A DNA stretch of 9,157 bases from Rickettsiales bacterium (GCA_031283795.1 JAITBB010000070.1:1-9157); one strand, 5' to 3'; positions 1 to 6,879 are shown, counted from the stretch's first letter. The notes: generated from the letters alone by a model not told the origin. Made by a program: numbers and translations.

Positions 1-962
1 GAGAGTGTGGTAAACTAGGTTCTCCCGGTAGGAGGGAAATTGGACACGGTAAATTGGCCTGGAGGGCACTAAATAATATAAGGGCTTCCAATGATGAATT
101 CCCCTATACCATCCGCCTGGTGTCCGAAATAACTGAATCTAATGGTTCCTCGTCCATGGCCACAGTTTGTGCCGGTTCTATGGCTCTCATGGCCGGAGGA
201 GTGCCTATGAAAGCCCCTGTAGCCGGTATAGCTATGGGTCTGATTAAGGAGGGTGATAGGTTTGTTATTTTGACGGATATAATGGGGGATGAGGATTTTC
301 TTGGTGATATGGATTTCAAGGTGGCTGGCACAAGAGACTCTATTACGGCGCTGCAGATGGATATAAAGTGTAAGGGTGTGACCATGGACATAATGAGAAC
401 TGCCCTGGAACAGGCAAAGGTTGGCAGATTGCATATCCTGGATAATATGCTTAAAACCATAGGTGAGTCCAGGAAAGAGCTGGCAGAATCGGCACCTAGG
501 ATGAAGGTTATAAAGGTTCCTGTGGATAAGATTAAGGATGTCATTGGGAGTCAGGGCAAAAACATTAAGAATATAACCGAGACCACCAAGACTACCATAG
601 ACATTAAGGATGACGGTACCATCAGAATACTGGCCCAGTCCAACGATAATGCCGACGAAGCCATAAGGATGATAGAGAGTCTGACATTTGAGCCGGAGGT
701 TGGCAAAATCTACGATGGAAAGGTTGTTAAGATTCTTGATGTTGGCGCCTTTGTCCAGCTGCCGAACAATGTGGATGGCTTTGTCCACATAAGCGAACTG
801 GCTGACTATAGAGTAGCATTTGTTGATGACATACTGACAGAGAATAAGGACATTAAGGTTAAGGTTCTAGGGTTTGACAAAAAGGGGAAACCTAAACTCA
901 GCTACAGAGAGGTTGACCAGAAAACAGGGGCTGATCTGAACACTCGCGGAAGTAAAAGGTAG
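1..962 (+). CDS. pnp: Polynucleotide phosphorylase, C-terminal part (5' end outside window)
   Basis: This is the 3' 319 codons of polyribonucleotide nucleotidyltransferase, which degrades RNA 3'->5' by phosphorolysis in the cytoplasm and often works with the degradosome. The frame enters at base 3, and the first residues (KLGSPGRREIGHGKLAW) are the conserved start of the second RNase PH-like domain, so about half of the roughly 700-residue protein is present. Visible landmarks are the phosphate-binding Ser-rich stretch (TESNGSSSMATVC), the catalytic Asp-containing segment LGDMDFKVAGTRD, and then a KH domain (VIGSQGKNIKNI) and an S1 domain (GKIYDGKVVKILDVGAFVQL...GFVHISEL). The tail after S1 is short. 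The gene ends in TAG at 960-962, 102 bases before parA. Internal ATGs such as the one at base 54 are not the start. Identity is secure. Confidence 0.97.
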   Translation, partial: ECGKLGSPGRREIGHGKLAWRALNNIRASNDEFPYTIRLVSEITESNGSSSMATVCAGSMALMAGGVPMKAPVAGIAMGLIKEGDRFVILTDIMGDEDFLGDMDFKVAGTRDSITALQMDIKCKGVTMDIMRTALEQAKVGRLHILDNMLKTIGESRKELAESAPRMKVIKVPVDKIKDVIGSQGKNIKNITETTKTTIDIKDDGTIRILAQSNDNADEAIRMIESLTFEPEVGKIYDGKVVKILDVGAFVQLPNNVDGFVHISELADYRVAFVDDILTENKDIKVKVLGFDKKGKPKLSYREVDQKTGADLNTRGSKR

Positions 963-1039
963 GGCTCTCTCTCGTTACGTTATTTCACTAGAGAGTACAC
1001 CACTTTGTTTCTATTGACCCCCGTGGTGCGCCTCAGTGA

Positions 1040-1055
1040 TGTTCCACGTGAAACA
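1040..1055. promoter_or_regulatory. parS: parS centromere-like site
   Basis: The 16 bases read TGTTCCACGTGAAACA. This matches the bacterial chromosomal parS consensus TGTTTCACGTGAAACA at 15 of 16 positions, and the one difference is at the position known to be degenerate (TGTTNCACGTGAAACA). ParB binds such sites, loads there as a CTP-dependent clamp and spreads. The site ends 9 bases before the parA start codon, so it takes up the leader where a ribosome binding site would normally sit. A possible -35 (TTGACC, 1014-1019) with a poor -10 (1037-1042) would place the site on the parA promoter, which would allow ParB to influence parAB transcription. The promoter part is weak inference; the site itself is clear. 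Confidence 0.9.
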
Positions 1056-1064
1056 TAATTTAAC

Positions 1065-1838
1065 ATGGCAGCAAGGGTAATATCGGTTGTAAATCAGAAG
1101 GGTGGAGTGGGGAAAACCACAACAGCACTTAACGTTAGTGCCGGTCTCGTTGCACTGGATAACAGGATATTGGCTGTAGATCTGGATCCCCAGGGTAATA
1201 TGGGTTCTGGACTGGGTATAGAGTTGAGAAATAGGACAAACACTATATATGATGTCCTTATGGGGAACGTTGAGATTGGTAAATCCATTAGAAAAACTAA
1301 GATAAACGCCCTGGATAGCCTTGTGTCAGATATGAATCTAGCTGCCTTTGAAGTGGAGACTGCGGGAATCGAGAGGAGGGAATATGTACTGCGAGAAAAA
1401 TTAGAAAAGGCTAGGGAGGAATATGACTATATACTAATAGACTGTCCTCCATCTCTGGGTCTGCTGACTATAAATTCTCTTGTGGCGTCCGACTCAATCC
1501 TCATACCCCTTCAGTGTGAATTTTTTGCCCTAGAGGGACTAAGTCATCTGCTTGAGATAGCGGAGCGAGTGAAGATAAACTTTAATGCTAGTCTAACAAT
1601 AGACGGTATACTATTGACTATGTACGATAGAAGGAATAAACTAACAGAACAGGTTGAAAGCGACGTTCGCAGTTGCCTAGGTGATCTAGTTTACAGAACT
1701 GTTATACCAAGGAATGTGAAATTGTCCGAATCAACATCATTTGGAATACCAGCCGTTGTCTACGATCAGAATTGTGTGGGGTCGATAGCCTATGTCAACT
1801 TTATAGGAGAGATGATAGATAGAAATGATAGAGGGTAA
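1065..1838 (+). CDS. parA: Chromosome partitioning ATPase ParA (Soj)
   Basis: A 257-residue ParA/Soj-type P-loop ATPase of the MinD/ParA superfamily. It forms ATP-dependent dimers on the nucleoid and moves ParB-parS complexes to segregate replicated origins. The deviant Walker A motif KGGVGKTT is at residues 12-19 with its signature Lys, the A' motif VDLDPQGN is at 38-45, and the Walker B-like motif ILIDCPPS is at 123-130. The C-terminal RNVKLSESTSFGIPA segment is typical of the family. Length is that of chromosomal ParA, with no N-terminal helix-turn-helix as in P1-type plasmid ParA. The ATG at 1065 is the only start that gives the standard MAxRxISVxNQKGGVGKTT beginning. No Shine-Dalgarno sequence precedes it; parS lies there instead. 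It overlaps parB by 14 bases. Confidence 0.97.
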   Translation: MAARVISVVNQKGGVGKTTTALNVSAGLVALDNRILAVDLDPQGNMGSGLGIELRNRTNTIYDVLMGNVEIGKSIRKTKINALDSLVSDMNLAAFEVETAGIERREYVLREKLEKAREEYDYILIDCPPSLGLLTINSLVASDSILIPLQCEFFALEGLSHLLEIAERVKINFNASLTIDGILLTMYDRRNKLTEQVESDVRSCLGDLVYRTVIPRNVKLSESTSFGIPAVVYDQNCVGSIAYVNFIGEMIDRNDRG

Positions 1839-2664
1839 AAAGCTAGCTAGGGGTTTATCATCTCTGTTGGGTGAGAAAAACTTTTCCATAGTGAATCTCA
1901 AGAGTGAGGTTGACATAGATGATATAGTAACCAACAATAGCCAACCCCGCAGAGATTTTGGAGATGAGGAACTGGAGGGACTTGCAAAATCCATAGAAAA
2001 ATATGGAGTTCTTCAGCCGATTCTCGTTAGAAAACTCTCCGACAAATATGAAATCATCGCCGGAGAGAGAAGATATAGATCGGCAAAATTGGCAGGTCTA
2101 AAGAGTATACCGATTATAGTCAAAGATTTTGATGAGAGAGAGATTTTCAGTCTCAGTGTCATTGAAAATGTGCAGCGAAAAAATCTAAACCCCATAGAGG
2201 AGGCTTCAGCCTATAGACACCTCATAGAAACCTGTGGCTATAGTCAACAGGACATTGCTGACCTGATGGGCAAGAGTAGAAGTCATATAGCCAATCTAAT
2301 AAGGTTGCTAAATCTACCCGAGGCCGTACAGAAACACATTGTCAACGGTGAGATAGAAATGGGTCATGCAAGAGCCCTTGTGGGTTGTGCCTCCCCCGAG
2401 AAAATGGTGGAGAGAATAATTAGAGAAGGCATGTCCGTCAGGGAAGTGGAGAATCTTGTGAAAAATTCTGAGGGAAGGACTTCCAGAACTAGGAAAAACA
2501 TAGGAACATCAACCTCGGAGTCTCTAGGAGACAGAGCGGAAGAATTATCCAGAAAGATCAGTATGAAGTGTAAGATAAATTACAGTGAAGAGAGCGGCAT
2601 TGGCACAATAGCCATTAGATTCCACACCCTGGATGAATTGGATAATTTTATCAATGGATTGTAA
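1825..2664 (+). CDS. parB: Chromosome partitioning protein ParB (Spo0J), CTPase clamp
   Basis: A 279-residue chromosomal ParB. It binds parS, hydrolyses CTP, slides along DNA as a clamp and stimulates ParA. The N-terminal KKLARGLSSLL (residues 5-15) is the ParA-activating peptide with its conserved Arg. The CTP-binding region includes PRRDF (41-45), GERRYRSA (80-87) and ENVQR (114-118). A helix-turn-helix runs over about residues 139-160 (YSQQDIADLMGKSRSHIANL). The C-terminal dimerisation domain ends in a typical amphipathic stretch. The start at 1825 lies inside parA and gives the family's standard N terminus; an AGGAG at 1805-1809 is rather far upstream, so translational coupling to parA is likely. 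The upstream parS site is its expected target. Confidence 0.97.
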   Translation: MIEGKKLARGLSSLLGEKNFSIVNLKSEVDIDDIVTNNSQPRRDFGDEELEGLAKSIEKYGVLQPILVRKLSDKYEIIAGERRYRSAKLAGLKSIPIIVKDFDEREIFSLSVIENVQRKNLNPIEEASAYRHLIETCGYSQQDIADLMGKSRSHIANLIRLLNLPEAVQKHIVNGEIEMGHARALVGCASPEKMVERIIREGMSVREVENLVKNSEGRTSRTRKNIGTSTSESLGDRAEELSRKISMKCKINYSEESGIGTIAIRFHTLDELDNFINGL

Positions 2665-2681
2665 CAAACGCATGGACCAGA

Positions 2682-4115
2682 ATGTCAATCAATGACCTTA
2701 GGGGTGGTGGAAAAACCGTGGTTATGCTGGGTACCGATGATACCGGTGCGGTTCTAGGGAAAACGCTGGCGAGTTTTGGCAACGAGGTATCTTTTTGGGA
2801 CCCCTATGGAGAGAGTACCTCTCACCATAGGTTTGAAGCAGGCGCTCTGGTGGCTCTGGAGGACATAGAAACATACCCTCTGGAATCCACAGATTATATA
2901 ATACTGAGTCAGAAATTATTTCTAGGGGAGGACAATCCTATAGAGCGTTTTGAAAGAAGAATAAAAAAATTAGAGGACAGGATCTTTTTGGATGTGGAAA
3001 TTGCAAAGACTCTGTTCTATAAAAATAAACTCGTTGCCGTTGTGGGAGAGGGCTACGCAAAAATAATTCATGCTGCTCTAGACTGTATTTTTAAAAATAG
3101 CCCTCTCAGGGCCACTATCCTGCCAACTAGAATAGTAGAGCCACCGGGAACAGACGAGAACATATCCGCCATGGAGGGAGGACCCGGTATAGGGCTGGAT
3201 CTATCGGAGGGCAATGTCTTTGTGATGGATCTGGATGAGCGAAAAATGCAGTATCTGAAAAACGTCGATTTTGACGTGGTTGCCATTTTTAGTGCAGAAC
3301 CTGGAGAACGAAGGTTGGCGGGCATTGAGAAATTTCTTTCAAAACAGACTGTAAACGGCATATCCATTATAAATAGAGATAATGATGTGCTCAGAGAATT
3401 TTGGAATGGCCCAAGATCAGGAGATAGCGCGACAGTTCTGATCCCCATATCCACTGACAGGATGATAGAAAATGGATACTCCTATGTGAGCGAAACCATA
3501 TACAACTACTATGACTCTAACGTATCTCACGATCTGACCAATGATAAATTGATCGGAACCAGAATAAACAGGCTATCAGTGCTGTCTTCCTTTATAGTGG
3601 CCACCAGGTTTGGTCTGGACCCATCAACTGTGACCGCCAACTTGAGGTTTTTCCGGGGTCTGGCGGGCAAGATGGAATACCTAAGACAGAGCAATAGCAC
3701 CCTATTCATAAATAACGCCTGCGCCAATTCGCTGGATATCCTGGAATCGCCACTAAAAGCATATAGTAATATATATATTATTCTTATAACCAATGGTAAG
3801 GTTAGGGAAAACATGATTAGTCTCAGAAACCACAGAGACAATATAAAGTCGGTTTTTCTTCTGGATGCATTCGACGTGGTTAGTCCCGAGAGTGAAGAAT
3901 TTAGCGGGATAGATGTGAAAAAAGTGAATAGCATCAGAGAGGCCGTCAGCAGCATAGTTGACTCCACCACCAGAGAGATGATGAATGAAGAAACTGAAAA
4001 GGAGGAAGAGGGGGAGTTCGTAGTGTTGATTAGCCCAATATTCATTGACAAAATGAACGACAACTACTATGAATCCCAGAGCGAAGAATTTAGAAGGATC
4101 ATCGAGAATCTATGA
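2682..4115 (+). CDS. MurD-like protein lacking ligase active-site motifs (apparent pseudoenzyme)
   Basis: A 477-residue protein whose layout follows MurD, the ligase that adds D-Glu to UDP-MurNAc-L-Ala in peptidoglycan synthesis. It has a Rossmann-like N domain (TVVMLGTDDTGAVLGKTLA, about 12-30, ending in VSFWD), a central ATPase-like domain, and a C domain (FRGLAGKMEYL...STLFINNACAN...YSNIYIIL, about 324-368; VVLISP at 447-452). The expected motifs are altered: the P-loop GTNGKS is replaced by GEGYAKI (122-128), the DHLDRH stretch by EPGERRLAG (206-214), the GxHNxxN stretch by GTRINRL (292-298), and DSKATN by NNACAN (344-349). It is therefore unlikely to be a working ligase. The frame is intact and near MurD length, so it is probably maintained. 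It starts 17 bases after parB with only a weak ribosome binding site and ends 28 bases before tmk, suggesting one operon. The role is unknown; a structural or regulatory function is inference. Confidence 0.75.
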   Translation: MSINDLRGGGKTVVMLGTDDTGAVLGKTLASFGNEVSFWDPYGESTSHHRFEAGALVALEDIETYPLESTDYIILSQKLFLGEDNPIERFERRIKKLEDRIFLDVEIAKTLFYKNKLVAVVGEGYAKIIHAALDCIFKNSPLRATILPTRIVEPPGTDENISAMEGGPGIGLDLSEGNVFVMDLDERKMQYLKNVDFDVVAIFSAEPGERRLAGIEKFLSKQTVNGISIINRDNDVLREFWNGPRSGDSATVLIPISTDRMIENGYSYVSETIYNYYDSNVSHDLTNDKLIGTRINRLSVLSSFIVATRFGLDPSTVTANLRFFRGLAGKMEYLRQSNSTLFINNACANSLDILESPLKAYSNIYIILITNGKVRENMISLRNHRDNIKSVFLLDAFDVVSPESEEFSGIDVKKVNSIREAVSSIVDSTTREMMNEETEKEEEGEFVVLISPIFIDKMNDNYYESQSEEFRRIIENL

Positions 4116-4129
4116 ATTATCTAATAACT

Positions 4130-4134
4130 GGAGG
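4130..4134 (+). promoter_or_regulatory. Ribosome binding site that fixes the tmk start
   Basis: GGAGG lies 9 bases before the ATG at 4144. It supports that start over an in-frame ATG at 4069, which lies within the preceding gene and would add 25 residues that do not fit the family. Confidence 0.8.
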
Positions 4135-4143
4135 AAGAATGAA

Positions 4144-4788
4144 ATGGAAAAGTTAAGAGGCAGATTTATAACGTTTGAAGGGGGGGAGGGAGCCGGTAAG
4201 ACGACCCAATCCAAACTGCTGGTGGAACGCATGAACGGAGCCGGCCTAGAGGCAATCTGGACCAGGGAACCAGGGGGTTGCGAGGGAGCCGAGGAAATAA
4301 GAAAACTCGTGCTAGGTGGCAGTGTGGACCGATGGGATGGAATAACCGAATTGTTCCTGATCTATGCCTCTAGAAGAGTGCATACGGAGAAGAAGATAAA
4401 ACCAGCGTTGAAGAATGGCACGGCGGTGGTATCAGATCGCTACCTCGATTCAAGTCTGGCCTACCAGGGCTTTGGCCATGGTCTATCATTGGATAAGATA
4501 AATGCCGTCAGGGACATTGTTCTTGATGATTTTAGACCAGATCTTACTCTGATACTGGACGTGGATATGGAGCTTGGGCTCAGCAGAGCCTGTGCGGGTG
4601 CCGGCAAGAATAGATTTGAGGATATGGACTTGGAATTTCATAGAAGAGTCAGAAACGGCTTTGACCATATATATGGCGAAAACCCCGACAGGTGTGTCAG
4701 GATTGACACAACGGGTCTTTCCATAGAGGACCTGTCTGATCGGATTGTCGAAGTGGCTATAGAATTCTTCAGTTCCAAGGGCAGCTAG
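4144..4788 (+). CDS. tmk: Thymidylate kinase
   Basis: A 214-residue dTMP kinase, which phosphorylates dTMP to dTDP with ATP in the dTTP pathway in the cytoplasm. The P-loop GGEGAGKTT is at residues 13-21, the TREPGG substrate motif at 40-45, and the DRYLDSSLAYQG motif (DR[YH] class) at 98-109. The LID region RACAGAGKNRFE spans about 148-159. The absence of a basic residue inside the P-loop resembles the E. coli-type (type II) enzyme. The start at 4144 is preferred because it has a strong GGAGG and gives the usual length. The gene is last in the parA-parB-murD-like-tmk run and converges with gpmI. In many alphaproteobacteria tmk sits beside holB; that gene is not seen here. Confidence 0.95.
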   Translation: MEKLRGRFITFEGGEGAGKTTQSKLLVERMNGAGLEAIWTREPGGCEGAEEIRKLVLGGSVDRWDGITELFLIYASRRVHTEKKIKPALKNGTAVVSDRYLDSSLAYQGFGHGLSLDKINAVRDIVLDDFRPDLTLILDVDMELGLSRACAGAGKNRFEDMDLEFHRRVRNGFDHIYGENPDRCVRIDTTGLSIEDLSDRIVEVAIEFFSSKGS

Positions 4789-4810
4789 AGGGACCAGCAT
4801 TGTCCTTTTT
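4787..4810 (+). terminator. Possible intrinsic terminator of the parA-tmk unit
   Basis: AGGGAC (4789-4794) can pair with GTCCTT (4802-4807), with one G-U pair, around a 7-base loop. It is followed by a short T run to 4810. The stem starts at the tmk stop codon. It is a weak-to-moderate rho-independent terminator by eye; no folding energy was calculated. Confidence 0.45.
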
Positions 4811-4835
4811 CCTCTCCTGGTGATAGCGGTCGACT

Positions 4836-4852
4836 CCAGTCCTCTCGACTGG
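4836..4852. repeat. Short perfect inverted repeat between convergent tmk and gpmI
   Basis: CCAGTC (4836-4841) and GACTGG (4847-4852) form a perfect 6-base-pair stem with a 5-base loop. No T tract follows on either strand, so it is not a classical terminator. The hexamer TCGACT also occurs twice here (4830-4835 and 4845-4850). It may help end transcription from both sides. Nothing else was recognised in 4811-4908. Confidence 0.4.
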
Positions 4853-4908
4853 CACAGCGGCCTTCACACCTGTAGTGCCGGGATCCTAGTCTAGTGGTAG
4901 AGAGATTT

Positions 4909-6453
4909 CTATCGGGGTTTTACCATCAGACTCATGCCCGAAAACACCTTGGGTACTCCAATTCCGAATTCGTCTAGGATAGTTGGAGCCACATCAGCCA
5001 GTGTTCCTCTGGGCCTTAGAGTTATCCTGCCAATATTATTCTTGACCACTATAAAGGGAACATCGTTGGTTGTGTGAGCTGTATGGGGTTGATTCTTTTC
5101 CACATCGAACATTTTCTCAGCATTTCCGTGGTCTGCTGTTATGAAGATTGTTCCATTTGCCCTCCTAACCACCCCAACGAGCCTGCTTAGTTGCTGATCC
5201 ACCGTTTCTATAGCCTTTACTGTAGCTTCCATATTCCCAGTATGACCAACCATATCTGGATTAGCAAAATTAACAACCATAAGATCGTATTTATTACTCT
5301 CTATGGCCTCCATCAGTTTTCCATTGACTTCGAGACAGGACATTTCGGGCTTTAGATCATAGGTGGCTACACTAGGAGACTTTATCAGTATTCTATCCTC
5401 TCCCTCAAATTCCTTTTCCACCCCACCATTAAAAAAAAATGTAACGTGGGCATACTTCTCTGTCTCTGCGATTCTCAGCTGCTTCATTCCTCTCCCGGAG
5501 ATGATCTCCCCTAGAGATTCATTGATCTCTAGAGATGGAAATATAGTCCTGAGATAAACGCTGTGTTCGGCCGAATATTCCGTAAGCTGGGCCATACATG
5601 AAAATTTAATAACTCTTCTCCTTTCGAAAAGATTAAAATCCCTCTGTCCCAGGGCCTGGGACAGTTCTCTAGCCCTATCGGCCCTAAAGTTACAAAATAC
5701 AAAGGCATCTCCGTCCCTCATCCCATCATAGTGGTCCACTGCCGTCGGCTCTACAAATTCATCAGTAACTCCGTTCCCATAGGATTTATTAACTATATCC
5801 ATGGGGCTTACACCGGTACTTCCGGAATAGTTGCCATCGACAATGACACTATAGGCCTTAGCAACTCTATCCCAGTTCTTGTCGCGATCCATTCCATAGT
5901 ATCTACCACCGACAGTGGCCAGCCTTATGTTTGGAAGTTCCTTTGTGGCATCGATAAAATTTTTCAGGTATAGCAAAGCTGACTTTTGTGGTGTATCTCG
6001 GCCATCTAAAAACGCATGGACAAACACATTAATTTTTCTACCGGCCATGACCTTGGCAAGGGACACTATATGGTCGATGTGGGAATGCACTCCTCCATCA
6101 GACAGTAAACCAAGAAGATGCAGATTGCTACCAATCTTTTCCAGGTCCAGTGCCATGGCGTTCAGCACATCATTATCTGCCAGTTCTCCCCTGGCAACTG
6201 CTCCACTTATCCTTGGTAAGTCCTGAAAGACAACTCTCCCAGAACCAATGGTTGTATGTCCAACCTCTGAATTACCCATCTGGCCATCTGGTAGACCAAC
6301 ATCCAGACCAGATGCTCCGAGTCGTGTGTTGGGGTAGTCTCTGAGCAGAGAATCATAAAAACTCGTGTTAGCCCTAGCTATGGCCGAATACTCTATATCA
6401 TCTGTTAGACCCCAACCGTCCAGTATACACAAGACAACCTGTTTTTTAGGCAT
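4909..6453 (-). CDS. gpmI: 2,3-bisphosphoglycerate-independent phosphoglycerate mutase
   Basis: A complete 514-residue cofactor-independent phosphoglycerate mutase. It interconverts 3- and 2-phosphoglycerate in glycolysis/gluconeogenesis through a phosphoserine intermediate and two divalent metals (Mn in characterised enzymes). All expected residues are visible: Asp12 in LDGWG, catalytic Ser62 in GQMGNSEVGH, the GGVHSH motif (120-125), DGRDTPQKSA (150-159), NFRADRAREL (255-264), Asp400 and His404 in NPDMVGHTG, Asp441-His442 in TADHGN, and His460 in HTAHTT. Length is standard. The start has an AGGAG (6462-6466) 8 bases upstream, about 29 bases after a predicted transcription start. It is transcribed towards tmk and appears monocistronic. 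The coding strand holds a run of nine T (5431-5439) that encodes Phe-Phe-Phe. Confidence 0.98.
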   Translation of the reverse strand: MPKKQVVLCILDGWGLTDDIEYSAIARANTSFYDSLLRDYPNTRLGASGLDVGLPDGQMGNSEVGHTTIGSGRVVFQDLPRISGAVARGELADNDVLNAMALDLEKIGSNLHLLGLLSDGGVHSHIDHIVSLAKVMAGRKINVFVHAFLDGRDTPQKSALLYLKNFIDATKELPNIRLATVGGRYYGMDRDKNWDRVAKAYSVIVDGNYSGSTGVSPMDIVNKSYGNGVTDEFVEPTAVDHYDGMRDGDAFVFCNFRADRARELSQALGQRDFNLFERRRVIKFSCMAQLTEYSAEHSVYLRTIFPSLEINESLGEIISGRGMKQLRIAETEKYAHVTFFFNGGVEKEFEGEDRILIKSPSVATYDLKPEMSCLEVNGKLMEAIESNKYDLMVVNFANPDMVGHTGNMEATVKAIETVDQQLSRLVGVVRRANGTIFITADHGNAEKMFDVEKNQPHTAHTTNDVPFIVVKNNIGRITLRPRGTLADVAPTILDEFGIGVPKVFSGMSLMVKPR

Positions 6454-6488
6454 ATGGATAACTCCTAGTCGCTAATCCCGATGGGGTC

Positions 6489-6517
6489 ATTATAGGATTC
6501 CAGGGTTTTATTTTCAA
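6489..6517 (-). promoter_or_regulatory. Sigma70-type promoter of gpmI
   Basis: Reading the - strand, TTGAAA (6517-6512, five of six to the -35 consensus) is separated by exactly 17 bases from TATAAT (6494-6489, perfect -10). Transcription would start near 6482, giving a leader of about 29 bases that contains the AGGAG ribosome binding site. A 6-base inverted repeat (TTCCAG 6498-6503 and CTGGAA 6520-6525) brackets the -35 element and could be an operator, though this may be chance. Confidence 0.8.
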
Positions 6518-6586
6518 GTCTGGAACAAGAGTTATATAGTTTCACGGCATTTAGTATAAAAACTAGACCCGTTTCCAATCCGAACA

Positions 6587-6754
6587 ATGAGGAGTAGTTC
6601 GGAGAAAAAGGCCATCATTGGATCCACTGGAGATACCGTGGATAAATTGGGCTCTGACCGGCCTGGTGTCGACAATGGACTGGAAAATCCCCTAGGTCCT
6701 GAGATTACTGGGTATTTAGTTGGCATTCCGACCCCTGGTCTCTCTTCCCATTGA
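6587..6754 (+). CDS. Possible small protein, 55 residues, function unknown
   Basis: An open frame from ATG 6587 to TGA 6752-6754 encodes a small hydrophilic protein rich in Gly, Asp, Ser and Pro that I do not recognise. Many codons follow a purine-first, pyrimidine-last pattern, which is the main support for coding. There is no convincing Shine-Dalgarno sequence. The frame is open upstream only to a TAA at 6557-6559, with no other ATG. A TATAAA at 6555-6560 could be a -10 but has no good -35. No signal peptide or membrane segment is visible. It could be a remnant of a longer gene or chance. It occupies most of the interval between the gpmI promoter and tRNA-Gly. Confidence 0.3.
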   Translation: MRSSSEKKAIIGSTGDTVDKLGSDRPGVDNGLENPLGPEITGYLVGIPTPGLSSH

Positions 6755-6761
6755 CCATGTC

Positions 6762-6837
6762 TGGTGCGAGTGACGCGGCTCGAACGCGCGACCCTAACCT
6801 TGGGAAGGTTATGCTCTACCAGCTGAGCTACACTCGC
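6762..6837 (-). tRNA. tRNA-Gly (anticodon CCC)
   Basis: A 76-base tRNA with a full cloverleaf. The acceptor GCGAGTG pairs with CACTCGC. The D-stem is GCTC/GAGC. The anticodon stem TAACC/GGTTA carries the loop TTCCCAA (anticodon CCC, complementary to + strand 6802-6804). The variable loop is GGGTC, and the T-arm GCGCG-TTCGAGC-CGCGT has one G-U pair. CCA is encoded. The discriminator base is A, whereas bacterial tRNA-Gly normally has U there. It reads GGG codons. It is transcribed away from tRNA-Lys. Confidence 0.93.
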
Positions 6838-6846
6838 AGCATCCCA

Positions 6847-6864
6847 GAGTCAATGTATTGACTC
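6847..6864. repeat. 18-base dyad overlapping the tRNA-Gly promoter
   Basis: GAGTCAAT (6847-6854) and ATTGACTC (6857-6864) are perfect inverted arms separated by GT. The arms cover the predicted -10 of tRNA-Gly. On the + strand the dyad is followed by the T-rich ACTTTTATTTTA, so a terminator-like role for + strand transcripts is the main alternative to an operator. Confidence 0.6.
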
Positions 6865-6879
6865 ACTTTTATTTTACAA
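6852..6879 (-). promoter_or_regulatory. Candidate promoter of tRNA-Gly
   Basis: On the - strand TTGTAA (6879-6874) and TACATT (6857-6852) are spaced by 16 bases, each matching four of six consensus positions. The -10 ends 14 bases before the mature 5' end, leaving a leader of about 7 bases, which is common for tRNA genes. The -10 lies within the dyad at 6847-6864. Confidence 0.4.

Noticed and set aside
69..788. Long open frame of 239 codons on the - strand inside pnp (and a 146-codon one at 104-544)
   Set aside because: They are antisense to a clearly recognised pnp frame. The translations have no recognisable motifs and have the His/Ser/Cys-rich composition of shadow frames.
998..1028. CACCAC/GTGGTG inverted repeat between pnp and parA as a pnp terminator
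   Set aside because: The 19-base loop is large, the stem is short and no T run follows.
4069..4143. Upstream in-frame start for tmk giving 239 residues
   Set aside because: The extra 25 residues overlap the preceding gene and precede a strong GGAGG; the 214-residue form matches the family.
4877..4903. tRNA-like D-arm text (TAGTCTAGTGGTAGAG) before the gpmI 3' end
   Set aside because: No anticodon arm, T-arm or matching acceptor stem follows; the sequence runs straight into the gpmI stop codon.
6532..6726. 64-codon - strand frame upstream of gpmI
   Set aside because: It would end just upstream of the gpmI -35 element and lies opposite a + strand frame with better codon periodicity; no ribosome binding site or recognised motif.
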